In this document: in pieces, positions 1 through 7,513 of the stretch
Position numbering within the stretch: the stretch's first letter is position 1
Layout of the letters: the number at the start of each line of letters is the position of its first letter
Assembly: GCA_020057405.1 (NCBI GenBank)
Contig: JAGVFW010000013.1
Coordinates: forward strand, 87,144-151,143
DNA length: 64,000 bases
DNA from: an archaeon
GTDB lineage: Archaea; Micrarchaeota; Micrarchaeia; Norongarragalinales; UBA97
Direction: 5' to 3'
The notes under the pieces: generated by a model
Told to the model about the DNA's origin: nothing
Databases searched by the model: none
What the model saw: the letters and a program-made list of their open reading frames with translations, nothing else
Translations under genes and position numbers: made by a program

Positions 1-5
1 TGCGG

Positions 6-692
6 ATGGAGAAAGTCACTAGAATTCCGACGCCTATCGAAATTCGCGCGATGTACGACGAATACGGCGTTCCTATGAGCATCAGGCGGCACATCGAACG
101 CGTGCGCGATGTTGGCGTGGCAATCGCCCAGAGAATGAAAACCGCGGGGACGCCGGTCAACGTGGGACTCGTAGAAGCAGGTTGCCTGATTCACGACGCG
201 TTCAAGACTGCCACCGTAAGCGAGCTTAAGGCGAACCCGGAATTTGAGCAGCTGGAGCCTACTGAAAAGGAAATCACGGCCTGGAAAAAACTCAGGGAAG
301 AGTACGGCGGGAAGATGCACGAGACGCTAGTGGCGGCGGAGAAAGTGCGGGAAAAGTATCCCGAATTCGCCAAGTTCGTCGCGAACATCGGGTCAACGGG
401 CAATCCGACGTACCTTAACCCGCCTAGCCACGCGCTTGAACTGCAGATACTCCACTATGCCGACTGGCGCGTGCAGTTTGTCAACGTCATCCCGTTTGCC
501 GAGCGGCTTGAGTACCTGCGCAAGACTTACTTGCCGCGCCATCCTGACAGGGGACAGGAGTGGTGGAACGAGATGCTCACGCACGAGTTTGAAATAGAAA
601 AGCGGTTGTTTGAGAAGCTTGACGTAACGCCAGAACAACTCAAAGACATCGTCCCGACTCGCGAATATCACGAAAGGCCGCGTAACGCTTAA
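6..692 (+). CDS. HD-domain phosphohydrolase
   Basis: The protein has 228 residues and the spaced metal ligands of the HD superfamily: H29, the H63-D64 doublet in a GCLIHDAFK context, H105 in an MHETLVAAE helix, and D153 in HYADWR. Such enzymes hydrolyse phosphomonoesters or phosphodiesters of nucleotides, but the substrate cannot be read from the sequence. The start is five bases from the window edge, so a longer N-terminus cannot be excluded. A TATA-like box and a new transcription unit follow, so it is probably not part of the secretion operon downstream. Confidence 0.75.
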   Translation: MEKVTRIPTPIEIRAMYDEYGVPMSIRRHIERVRDVGVAIAQRMKTAGTPVNVGLVEAGCLIHDAFKTATVSELKANPEFEQLEPTEKEITAWKKLREEYGGKMHETLVAAEKVREKYPEFAKFVANIGSTGNPTYLNPPSHALELQILHYADWRVQFVNVIPFAERLEYLRKTYLPRHPDRGQEWWNEMLTHEFEIEKRLFEKLDVTPEQLKDIVPTREYHERPRNA

Positions 693-697
693 AGTTA
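686..697 (+). promoter_or_regulatory. TATA-like box before the secretion cassette
   Basis: CTTAAAGTT at 688-696 would place a transcript start near 715. That is about 15 nt before the Shine-Dalgarno-like AGGAAGTGAG (731-740) of the zinc-ribbon gene at 749. It is the only promoter-like element seen before the run of closely packed genes to 6954. Confidence 0.4.
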
Positions 698-748
698 ATC
701 GAAAGTAGGCAGTCCGGTAGTGCGCCCAAAAGGAAGTGAGCGGTAGCC

Positions 749-907
749 ATGAAAGCAGAAGGACGGAAGTCGTGTGGAACGTGCGGCAGGATGCAGTTTG
801 TAAAGCAAAACCAATTGTCCCGCCGCAACGACGAGCGGATGCGCCTCACGATGTTCTTGTGCAAGTACTGCGGCGAAAGCGACGTGGTCGAGGCAGTGCC
901 GCGGTAA
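749..907 (+). CDS. 52-aa zinc-ribbon protein
   Basis: A short ATG-initiated frame encodes 52 residues with two Cys pairs, CGTC (residues 9-12) and CKYC (residues 38-41), separated by a basic middle. This is a classic single zinc ribbon. AGGAAGTGAG lies 9 nt upstream. It sits 33 nt before the pilin-like gene in the same orientation and is probably the first gene of the secretion operon. Small zinc ribbons usually contact nucleic acid or protein; no specific role is known. The composition and Shine-Dalgarno support a real gene. Confidence 0.7.
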   Translation: MKAEGRKSCGTCGRMQFVKQNQLSRRNDERMRLTMFLCKYCGESDVVEAVPR

Positions 908-940
908 AGAAACGAATCGAACAAACGAGGGTGGAAAGAA

Positions 941-1261
941 ATGAGTTTAGGTAGGAAAAGTTTGGTGGCCGTGCTACTGCTAATGGCAGTGCCTCTGGCG
1001 TTTGCGCAAACGCCCACGCCGCCGGGACAGGAAGTGGCTGGAAAGTTGTGCAGCATAGTGGATTTCGTGCAGTACATTGCCGGCGCGGTGGGTATAGTGG
1101 TCCTCGCAGTATTGGGACTCCAGTTCGTCACGGTCGGCTCCAACCCCATGAGAAGAGAGGAGCTAAAGACGCAGATGGGATTGGCGCTGATGGGCTTGTT
1201 CATCGTGCTTGTCTCGAAGTCCCTGGTTGGCCTCATACTGCCAAACGCGGCAACCTGCTAA
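941..1261 (+). CDS. VirB2/TrbC-like pilin subunit
   Basis: The 106-residue protein has a signal peptide (about 1-22, ending in AFAQ) and two hydrophobic helices (about 38-64 and 78-101) split by a short basic loop with PMRREE. This is the layout of VirB2/TrbC conjugative pilins and of the archaeal CedA1-type subunit. Cys37 and the terminal Cys106 could pair outside the cell. Location just before a VirB6-like, a PrgI-like and a VirB4-like gene supports the call more than the sequence alone. A GGTGGAAAG Shine-Dalgarno precedes the ATG. Confidence 0.7.
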   Translation: MSLGRKSLVAVLLLMAVPLAFAQTPTPPGQEVAGKLCSIVDFVQYIAGAVGIVVLAVLGLQFVTVGSNPMRREELKTQMGLALMGLFIVLVSKSLVGLILPNAATC

Positions 1262-1275
1262 AACCGGGTAAGCAC

Positions 1276-2805
1276 GTGGGATGGGTTTTGGCGGCAGCGG
1301 TACTGCTTGCAGTGGTCGGGATGGCGGCGGGGGAGAGTGTGCAAGAGATTGTCGCCGCTACAAACTTGCTTGACAACACTCGACCCGCGTTCCAGCTAGT
1401 GCAGGCGGCTAACGCCAACTTGACTTGCTGCGGCAAAGGCCCGCCAGTAGGGGCCGCCAACGCAAGCTCGCCTGCCGGAACTACGTTTGCGAAGCTCGTG
1501 GACTTTAGCCCAAGTGTTTTTGACGTGCTTTCTGGCGAGCTCGTGCTCAATCAAACTGGCAATGTCACTACCTTTGCTTCTGCGACAATACTCAAGCCGC
1601 AGTTAAGCGGGCAAGGCGACTGCAAGACAGTGAAGCTGCTTTCAACAGTAAACTCGAGCCTGACCCTAACGCAAGTGCCGCAGGGAAAAGTTCTTGCGAG
1701 AACAGGACACTTTGAGTCCCCGCAACTTGACTTTAATTCCTTTCAAAACTATTCCGCCGGTTGGCCAAGGCGAGGGCGCACGGAGCTGCCGTACGACTTG
1801 GACGGCGGGGAAGGAAAAGAAGCGCTCGGCTTGAGGCTCAACTACTCGGTTCAAGCGACTTTCACCGTAGCGCACTACAAGAACGTGCAACACCGAGTTT
1901 GTTTCATCACTTGTTTCTACTACTGGACCTGCGACTACTCAAGCCAAGAACAAAAAGCCTACCTCTTAGCTGCAGTTCAAACGCAAAACGCATCGTACTA
2001 CGCAGGAGGGCCCGGGGCCGAGTCGGTAGAAGAACTCGCAAGCGGGGGACTTACGTCAAACACGACGATTGAGATGAAGACGCCATTCGACTACGTGAAA
2101 ATCACGGCCGGCGCCGCCACTGCGAAAATCCGCACTGCCGCTTTCCCCCTTTCGTATGAGAATTCAAGTTACGAGTTCATCAGGATAAACGCAGTGCCAA
2201 CGCACGCCAGCGAGACAGTGGGTGCACGTATTTTGAGGGAGTCGAAGTTAGGCACTACAGTAAATTTGGAAGTTTGGTTTCCTGCTTCATCACAAGCGCA
2301 AGTGCTCCTGCAAACGCCATTCGCGGAGGTACGCTTGGCTGCCAGCATAAGCCGGGTTAGTGCGGAAAGACTGGCCGTCATCGCAGCGCGGAGCGGTCGG
2401 GCTGGAGAGAAAATTAACGCGACTGCTAGCGTAACTTTTGAAAACGGCTCGCCTGTTGAAGGCAGGCTGGTGAAATTCACTTTGCCGGAATCGGCTGGTT
2501 ACGACGCGATGACCAACGGCAGCGGGTTGGCCGTCGCGAGCTTTTTGATGCCTGAAGGGCAAAACGCGGTCGTGAAGGCAAGCGAATCAAACGGGGCGCG
2601 GGAGCTCGAGGCGCAAAGCACGGTTTTCGTGCAAAACTCTTCTCCTCGGCTGCTTCTCGACTACGCCCAACTGGCCTTAGCCTGCGCGATTGGATTTTGG
2701 TGCATTCTTTTCGGGCTTGGCTTGCGCCGTGAAGCGAGTCATGCACTTGGGACAGGGCTTGCTTGTGCGGCAATGCTGTTTGTCGCCTACTCGGTGGTCG
2801 GATGA
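1276..2805 (+). CDS. Secreted membrane-anchored protein of the secretion cassette
   Basis: I chose the GTG at 1276, 14 nt after the pilin stop, because it gives a clean signal peptide (GWVLAAAVLLAVVGMAAG). The 509-residue product has many N-x-S/T sites, a Cys-rich part (TCCGKG; a CFITCFYYWTC cluster), an Ig/Big-1-like beta domain near residues 375-450, and two C-terminal hydrophobic helices. It should lie outside the cell, anchored by its C-terminus. It has no recognised family. Its place between VirB2-like and VirB6-like genes suggests a pseudopilus-tip, receptor or channel accessory role. The next gene overlaps its stop by four bases (ATGA). One copy of the 14-bp repeat word lies inside (2245-2258). 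Confidence 0.65.
   Translation: MGWVLAAAVLLAVVGMAAGESVQEIVAATNLLDNTRPAFQLVQAANANLTCCGKGPPVGAANASSPAGTTFAKLVDFSPSVFDVLSGELVLNQTGNVTTFASATILKPQLSGQGDCKTVKLLSTVNSSLTLTQVPQGKVLARTGHFESPQLDFNSFQNYSAGWPRRGRTELPYDLDGGEGKEALGLRLNYSVQATFTVAHYKNVQHRVCFITCFYYWTCDYSSQEQKAYLLAAVQTQNASYYAGGPGAESVEELASGGLTSNTTIEMKTPFDYVKITAGAATAKIRTAAFPLSYENSSYEFIRINAVPTHASETVGARILRESKLGTTVNLEVWFPASSQAQVLLQTPFAEVRLAASISRVSAERLAVIAARSGRAGEKINATASVTFENGSPVEGRLVKFTLPESAGYDAMTNGSGLAVASFLMPEGQNAVVKASESNGARELEAQSTVFVQNSSPRLLLDYAQLALACAIGFWCILFGLGLRREASHALGTGLACAAMLFVAYSVVG
2245..2258 (+). repeat. 14-bp repeat word (copy 1, coding)
   Basis: AAGTTAGGCACTAC, read here in frame as K-L-G-T-T. The same word recurs exactly or nearly so at seven other places in the window. 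Confidence 0.8.
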
Positions 2806-3716
2806 AGGTATCTGCTATTGCGGTTGCTGCGCTCTTGCTAACGGGTTTTGCCAGCGCCTTTGACGGATGCCAGGACAACGGCTGCAACGATTTGCTGTGC
2901 AAGATTGCGGGATTGCCAAACGCGATTCAGTGCGCGCTGGAAACCGGGATAGCAAGCCAGCTTGAAAACGCGGTGACCGGCATTCTCTCGCGGGTCACGC
3001 AGTTTATTGTCGGAAGCCCGCCCCTTGACGGCAGTTCGACTAGGGAACTGTTTTCGCTCGTGTCGTTTTTGGTCGAACTCTTGTTCGTGCCAATCCTGAT
3101 GCTAAACGGCTTGAAGCTCACGTACTCGAGCATGTTTAGCGCGCAAGAACGCGCGGAGGCAAAAGACGAGGTAAGGCAAGTTCTCGTGGCAATGGTGCTC
3201 GTGTGGGCGGCCTACGACTTGTACGCGCTTGCAACTGACGCGACAAACGCTTTTTCCGCCGCTTTGGCCCCGAGCCAGGCGGACTGGAATAATGCAGTAA
3301 ACGCGAGTGCGGGCTTGTCCGGAATTGGGAACCTGGTTTTGCTCGGGTTAATCGTGTTTTCGCTACAGTTTTTCGCGTTTACGGCTTTCGCGAGATATAT
3401 TCTGGCTTACGTCGGGCTCTTTACGCTAGTAATCTCGATGCCGCTTGAGGCGCTTCCCGCAACTTCCGGAATTGGTAGGGCAATGCGGAACCTAGTCGTG
3501 GCAAACTTCATCGTGCAAATTCTCCAGGCACTTTTCCTCAAAATTGCGGTAACAAGCATCGCGGACTTGAACACGAGCTACACTTACAAGTTCGCTTTCA
3601 TTACGGGAGTTCTTTTGGTCGGGGCACTGGCGGGAATAGTGGTTTACGCCGCGGCCCTGCTTTCGTCAATTTCGAGGAGTCCGGCCGCTAGGATGCTTGC
3701 TTACGCGGCGAGGTGA
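2802..3716 (+). CDS. VirB6/TrbL/CedA-like polytopic membrane protein
   Basis: The ATG at 2802 overlaps the upstream stop (ATGA), indicating coupled translation. The 304-residue product has a signal-like N-terminus (1-19), a Cys-rich extracellular stretch (C23, C28, C33, C44), then about six membrane helices (roughly 84-108, 125-146, 172-198, 199-216, 229-252, 264-288). A long hydrophobic protein between the VirB2-like and VirB4-like genes is the expected position for the inner-membrane channel VirB6/TrbL or archaeal CedA. Sequence identity in this family is low, so the call rests on topology and context. Confidence 0.65.
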   Translation: MKVSAIAVAALLLTGFASAFDGCQDNGCNDLLCKIAGLPNAIQCALETGIASQLENAVTGILSRVTQFIVGSPPLDGSSTRELFSLVSFLVELLFVPILMLNGLKLTYSSMFSAQERAEAKDEVRQVLVAMVLVWAAYDLYALATDATNAFSAALAPSQADWNNAVNASAGLSGIGNLVLLGLIVFSLQFFAFTAFARYILAYVGLFTLVISMPLEALPATSGIGRAMRNLVVANFIVQILQALFLKIAVTSIADLNTSYTYKFAFITGVLLVGALAGIVVYAAALLSSISRSPAARMLAYAAR

Positions 3717-3722
3717 AAATAA

Positions 3723-4757
3723 ATGGAAGGGGAGTTTGGAAAAGGGCTGTTGTACGAAGTGCCGGAGGAACTCCGCCACGAGGAGCGGGTGCTGTGGGTG
3801 TTTTCGTTACGGCAACTGCTCATACTCCTGCCATTTGCCATCGTGGCGCTGGCTTGCTTCCTGGGACTCGAGAACCTGGACTTTAAGGCGCGGCTCGCGA
3901 TTCCGGCAATCATCTTATTTGCGGGTTATGCGCTTGCCTGCATTAAACCCGTGCAAGAGGCGGCTTGGCGCCACGTCAAGTACTTGATCACGCCTAGGCG
4001 GACAAGCTGGCGCGAGCCCCTCGCATCCGCTCACTTCGTCGGGGTTGAGGAAGTAAAAGCCAACGCGGTCTTCACTTCTGACGGCCACCTGCTTTCAGTG
4101 CTTTTGGTGACGCCCCTTGACTACAGCGTGCTTGGAGAGGACCAGAAGCACGCGCTCGTCTACGGCTACCGCTCGTTTCTAAACGCAATCTCGTTTCCAG
4201 TGCAGGTGGTGATGCGCACGACGAAAGTCAACTTGAAAGAGTATTTTGCGAAAGCCAAGGCAAAGGCCGCTAAGGCGGGTGATTCTGCGGCGCTATTGGA
4301 AATTAGCAAGTTCGAGCAGTTCGTCGAAGACTTCATCTCTTCGCGGGGAGTCAATGACCGGCTGTTTTACCTCGTAATCCCGCAGGAGAAGGGAAAAGAC
4401 CTCGAAAAGTCGTTGCGAGAGCTTGAAAACAAGACTGCCGTGTGCTGCGAAAAACTGGCGGCAATCGGCATTGCGTGCCGGAGGCTGGACGACAACTCAC
4501 TAGTCTCGCTTTACGCAAGCTTTTTCGGGGGATTCGTGGAAGCCGGAGCCGATTACCTATCGCTCTTGACTTTCCTTGACTTTGCGCAAGAGCAACGGGA
4601 AAAACTCGAGGCTGCGGGAGCGAAAATGCGGGCTAAAGCCGTTTTCATTGGAATGGAGGTCGAACAAAGTGCTGGAAAGACTGTTTGGAAGGAAAAGGGA
4701 AGAACCGAAGCTCAAGGAAAGGCTATTGCCGTACCTGCTGGCGCCCTCAAGCATTGA
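3723..4757 (+). CDS. PrgI/VirB3-like protein with TraC-N-like domain
   Basis: The 344-residue protein begins with the PrgI pattern YEVPEEL...FSLRQLL followed by two membrane helices (about 30-48 and 57-74), as in VirB3/PrgI proteins. A cytoplasmic part from about residue 105 contains VLLVTPLDYSVL and YGYRSFLNAISFPVQVV. This resembles the accessory domain that accompanies VirB4/TraC ATPases in Gram-positive-like and CPR-type systems (FLNSLDFPVQ motifs). It starts 6 nt after the VirB6-like gene. Its last 89 bases overlap the start of the VirB4 gene in another frame. Confidence 0.7.
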   Translation: MEGEFGKGLLYEVPEELRHEERVLWVFSLRQLLILLPFAIVALACFLGLENLDFKARLAIPAIILFAGYALACIKPVQEAAWRHVKYLITPRRTSWREPLASAHFVGVEEVKANAVFTSDGHLLSVLLVTPLDYSVLGEDQKHALVYGYRSFLNAISFPVQVVMRTTKVNLKEYFAKAKAKAAKAGDSAALLEISKFEQFVEDFISSRGVNDRLFYLVIPQEKGKDLEKSLRELENKTAVCCEKLAAIGIACRRLDDNSLVSLYASFFGGFVEAGADYLSLLTFLDFAQEQREKLEAAGAKMRAKAVFIGMEVEQSAGKTVWKEKGRTEAQGKAIAVPAGALKH

Positions 4758-6954
4758 AAACAAGCCAGACTACATAAAAATCGGCGAGCAGTATTGCCGC
4801 GTAATCGCAGTGCTTGGCGTCCCGCGAGTTGTGCGCGCTGGTTTTCTTAACGCGCTGATGATGCAGCAAGGCGATTTTGACGTGAGCATTCACGCTAGCC
4901 CGCGGCAAGTTGAGGACACTATAGCTGAACTAAACCACGAGCTGGTCAAGATGGCCGCGGACCTCTACTCGATGGAAAGCAGGGGCGACGTGGTGCCACC
5001 TAGCCTGAAAATGAAGTACGACGACACTATGCGCATCCTACAGCTGCTGCAAAGCGGGGAGGAAAAGCTCTTCGACTTCTCCCTCTACATCAACATTCGT
5101 GCAAAAAGCCCGGAAAAACTAGACGAGATGACCGGGAGAATGGGCGCGACCCTAGGGCAACTGGCGCTTCTTTACAAGACTATGGATTTGCAGATGCACG
5201 AAGCGCTTCCAAGCGTCCTCCCAATCGCCAGAAACCGGCTCGGCATCACCCGAAACATGACGAGCTCGGCCCTCGCAGCGTGCTTCCCCTTCACAACAAG
5301 CAACCTGCAGGTAATGGAAAACGGGATAGTAATGGGCGTAAACGACCTCACAGGCATTCCGATAATCATAGACTTGCACGCCCTCCAGAATTCAAACGCC
5401 TTGGTGCTCGGAGGCAGCGGCAGCGGAAAGAGCTTCAGCGTAAAAACCATTCTCTTGCGCTTGAGGCGCAACGGCACGCGCGTCTACGTAATAGACCCGC
5501 AAGGAGAGTACGCCAAGCTCGCCAAGAAATTTGGAAAAGGCGCGCAAGTAGTCGGATTCAACCCGCAAGACAACAACGCGATAAACCCATTTGACCTAAA
5601 CGGGCTGCGGCTAAGTGAGAAAGTCCACTCGCTGATGAGCCTATACTCCATAATTTGCGGCGAACTTTCCCCGGCCCAAAAAAGCCTGCTTGACGAAGCC
5701 ACTTACGCAATTTACGAGGAACGCGGAATAAGTGACTTTACGCAAGCGAATGAAAAAACTAGGATGCCGACCTTTCGCGACCTGCACGACTACTTCAGCA
5801 AGAAAGCAAACTCGCCGAATGACCTGATGCAGTCGCGTTCAACTGCTTTGGCGCTCTTAAACCGCGTAAAACCGTTCGCGACCGGCTCGATGAAGTGCTT
5901 CGACTCGCAGACTAGCGTAGACCTGGCGGCTGACTTCGTCGTTTTTGACGTCTCCTACTTTATCGACAAGATGCAGACGGTCGCGCCCCCCGCGATGTTC
6001 ATCGTACTCGACTTTTTACTCAACAAGATGAAGGAAGACTCACGCCAGAGAAAAGCAATAGTGGTCGACGAAGCCTGGCGCCTTTTGCGTGGCCCCAGCA
6101 TTTCGGAATACCTCCTCTTGTTCGCAAAAACAGCCAGGAAGTACAACACTTCCCTACAAATAATCACCCAAGAACTAGGCGACCTTGGCAAAAGCGAGGC
6201 CGGAGCGGCGGTTCTGGCCAACACGTCAGTAAAACTAGTGCTGAGGCAAGAACCCTCTGAAATAGAAGCCGTTGGAAATGCGCTCAAGCTAAACGCGAAC
6301 GAAAAAAACCGCCTTCTCTCGGCACAACCGGGCCACGGCGTGCTGTTCATCGAGAATTCCCGCATTCCGTACTACAGCATCCACATGCCTGAAGAAAAGG
6401 AATTCATTTCAACAAAACCAGAAGAAATGACGAGCCTAGAAAAAGAACACGCGGTCGTCAGGGCGGTTGAAGAGCAAGCGCCATTCGAGAAACTCGACTT
6501 CGAGAACGGCTTTTACAAGCGCGGCGACCTCACGCCCGGAGAGGTCATGCTATTGCTCAAAAATGGCTTTACCGTGGCGACAGCCTACGACATTCGGCTC
6601 ATGCGGCCAGTTGACTTCGTAGTAAAACCCAAGGCACCGGAAAGCGCGCAGCACACAATCTACGTGACTCAAGTCGAACGCCTAATTCGAGAACACACAT
6701 CTAACGTAAAGGTGAACGTGGGCAACGATGCCGACATCGTCTTTGTTGACAAAGACGGTAAGAAAATTGCGCTCGAAATTGAGACGGGAATGCGGCGCGA
6801 CTACCTGCTCAAAGCCAACTCCGCACACCTGCGAAAGTACGACGAGGTATACTTCCTGGTTACGAGCGTGCACTTGGTGGAAAAATACCGGAAAATAGGG
6901 AGGGTGCTGACGAGGTCGGAAGTCCAGAGGTTTGTGGAAGAGAGATTGAACTAG
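4669..6954 (+). CDS. VirB4-like secretion ATPase with nuclease-like tail
   Basis: The GTG at 4669 is preceded by a full GGAGGT eight bases upstream, so this start is preferred although it lies inside the previous gene. The 761-aa product has a VirB4 N-domain (about 25-180), Walker A GGSGSGKS (248-255), a VIDPQGEY strand (274-281), and Walker B AIVVDEAW (D467, E468) followed by sensor-like QIITQELGD. It should power substrate movement at the inner face of the channel. Residues about 655-761 are an extra domain with D689 and E703-x-E705 in ALEIETG and a following YFLVTS strand, reminiscent of PD-(D/E)xK folds, though the usual Lys is a Glu. Confidence 0.85.
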   Translation: MLERLFGRKREEPKLKERLLPYLLAPSSIENKPDYIKIGEQYCRVIAVLGVPRVVRAGFLNALMMQQGDFDVSIHASPRQVEDTIAELNHELVKMAADLYSMESRGDVVPPSLKMKYDDTMRILQLLQSGEEKLFDFSLYINIRAKSPEKLDEMTGRMGATLGQLALLYKTMDLQMHEALPSVLPIARNRLGITRNMTSSALAACFPFTTSNLQVMENGIVMGVNDLTGIPIIIDLHALQNSNALVLGGSGSGKSFSVKTILLRLRRNGTRVYVIDPQGEYAKLAKKFGKGAQVVGFNPQDNNAINPFDLNGLRLSEKVHSLMSLYSIICGELSPAQKSLLDEATYAIYEERGISDFTQANEKTRMPTFRDLHDYFSKKANSPNDLMQSRSTALALLNRVKPFATGSMKCFDSQTSVDLAADFVVFDVSYFIDKMQTVAPPAMFIVLDFLLNKMKEDSRQRKAIVVDEAWRLLRGPSISEYLLLFAKTARKYNTSLQIITQELGDLGKSEAGAAVLANTSVKLVLRQEPSEIEAVGNALKLNANEKNRLLSAQPGHGVLFIENSRIPYYSIHMPEEKEFISTKPEEMTSLEKEHAVVRAVEEQAPFEKLDFENGFYKRGDLTPGEVMLLLKNGFTVATAYDIRLMRPVDFVVKPKAPESAQHTIYVTQVERLIREHTSNVKVNVGNDADIVFVDKDGKKIALEIETGMRRDYLLKANSAHLRKYDEVYFLVTSVHLVEKYRKIGRVLTRSEVQRFVEERLN

Positions 6955-6976
6955 CCCGGAAAGGTGCTTTCGCAAG

Positions 6977-6987
6977 CAATTTAAACA
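6977..6987 (+). promoter_or_regulatory. TATA-like box of the toxin-antitoxin pair
   Basis: CAATTTAAAC centred near 6982 sits about 26 nt before the GTG at 7008. This spacing predicts a leaderless antitoxin mRNA, separate from the VirB4 operon. Confidence 0.5.
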
Positions 6988-7007
6988 CGCACTACAACTT
7001 ATTATAG

Positions 7008-7256
7008 GTGATTACAGTGGATTATACTACCATTCAAATCAGCACAAACATCCGCAATAGGCTTACTGAACTCAAAGACTCGCCCCGCCAGACTTACGAC
7101 GAGGTTCTAGAAAAGCTCATAGAACTTGTCCCGAAAGGAGATGAAGAAGGAGAATACAAACCCGCTTTCAGAGGCAGCATCCTGCGCGGACTCCTTGACG
7201 CACGACACTCGAAAACCACAGCGCTGGCAGAACTGGAGAAACAATTCGGAACGTGA
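7008..7256 (+). CDS. RelB-type antitoxin (putative)
   Basis: The 82-residue protein begins with a ribbon-helix-helix-like pattern (TTIQISTNIRNRLTELK followed by SPRQTYDEVLEKLIE), common in archaeal VapB/RelB antitoxins. The C-terminal half should wrap the toxin. It overlaps the toxin gene by four bases (GTGA) in classic antitoxin-first order. GTG at 7008 or 7017 could be the start; both fit a leaderless transcript. Confidence 0.7.
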   Translation: MITVDYTTIQISTNIRNRLTELKDSPRQTYDEVLEKLIELVPKGDEEGEYKPAFRGSILRGLLDARHSKTTALAELEKQFGT

Positions 7257-7513
7257 AACTCATGGCCTACTCCGTTCAGTTTTCGCAGGAAGCACGGGCA
7301 AACCTAGAGAAACTAGATCCACCTACGGCACGCAGAGTGATTGAAAAAATAAAGGTTGCAGCGGCAGACCCCTTTCACTATTTCAAGCGGTTAACCAACA
7401 GCGAACTCTACAAGCTTCGCGCCGGCGATTGGCGCATCCTCGCACTCATCAACCCCACAAACGATACCCTATTCATCGTCACCCTAGGTCATCGTAAGAA
7501 CATCTACGAGTAG
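7253..7513 (+). CDS. RelE/ParE-family toxin
   Basis: The 86-residue protein has the family layout: YSVQFSQEARANLEKL helix, RRVIEKI helix, LYKLRAGDWRILALI strand pair and a LGHRKNIYE end. RelE members cleave mRNA in the ribosome, whereas ParE members target gyrase; the conserved LRAGDWR and HRKxIY pattern fits RelE better. The start is GTG 7253, overlapping the antitoxin stop, or ATG 7262. Its 3' end overlaps the convergent ATPase gene by ten bases. Confidence 0.85.
   Translation: MKLMAYSVQFSQEARANLEKLDPPTARRVIEKIKVAAADPFHYFKRLTNSELYKLRAGDWRILALINPTNDTLFIVTLGHRKNIYE

Noticed and set aside
1048-1275. Upstream extension of the secreted cassette protein
   Set aside because: It overlaps the pilin gene in another frame and would remove the signal peptide from the N-terminus.
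3723-6954. Frameshifted single VirB4 gene
   Set aside because: The second gene has its own VirB4 N-domain, a perfect GGAGGT and a GTG start; the first has a separate PrgI domain, so two genes fit better.
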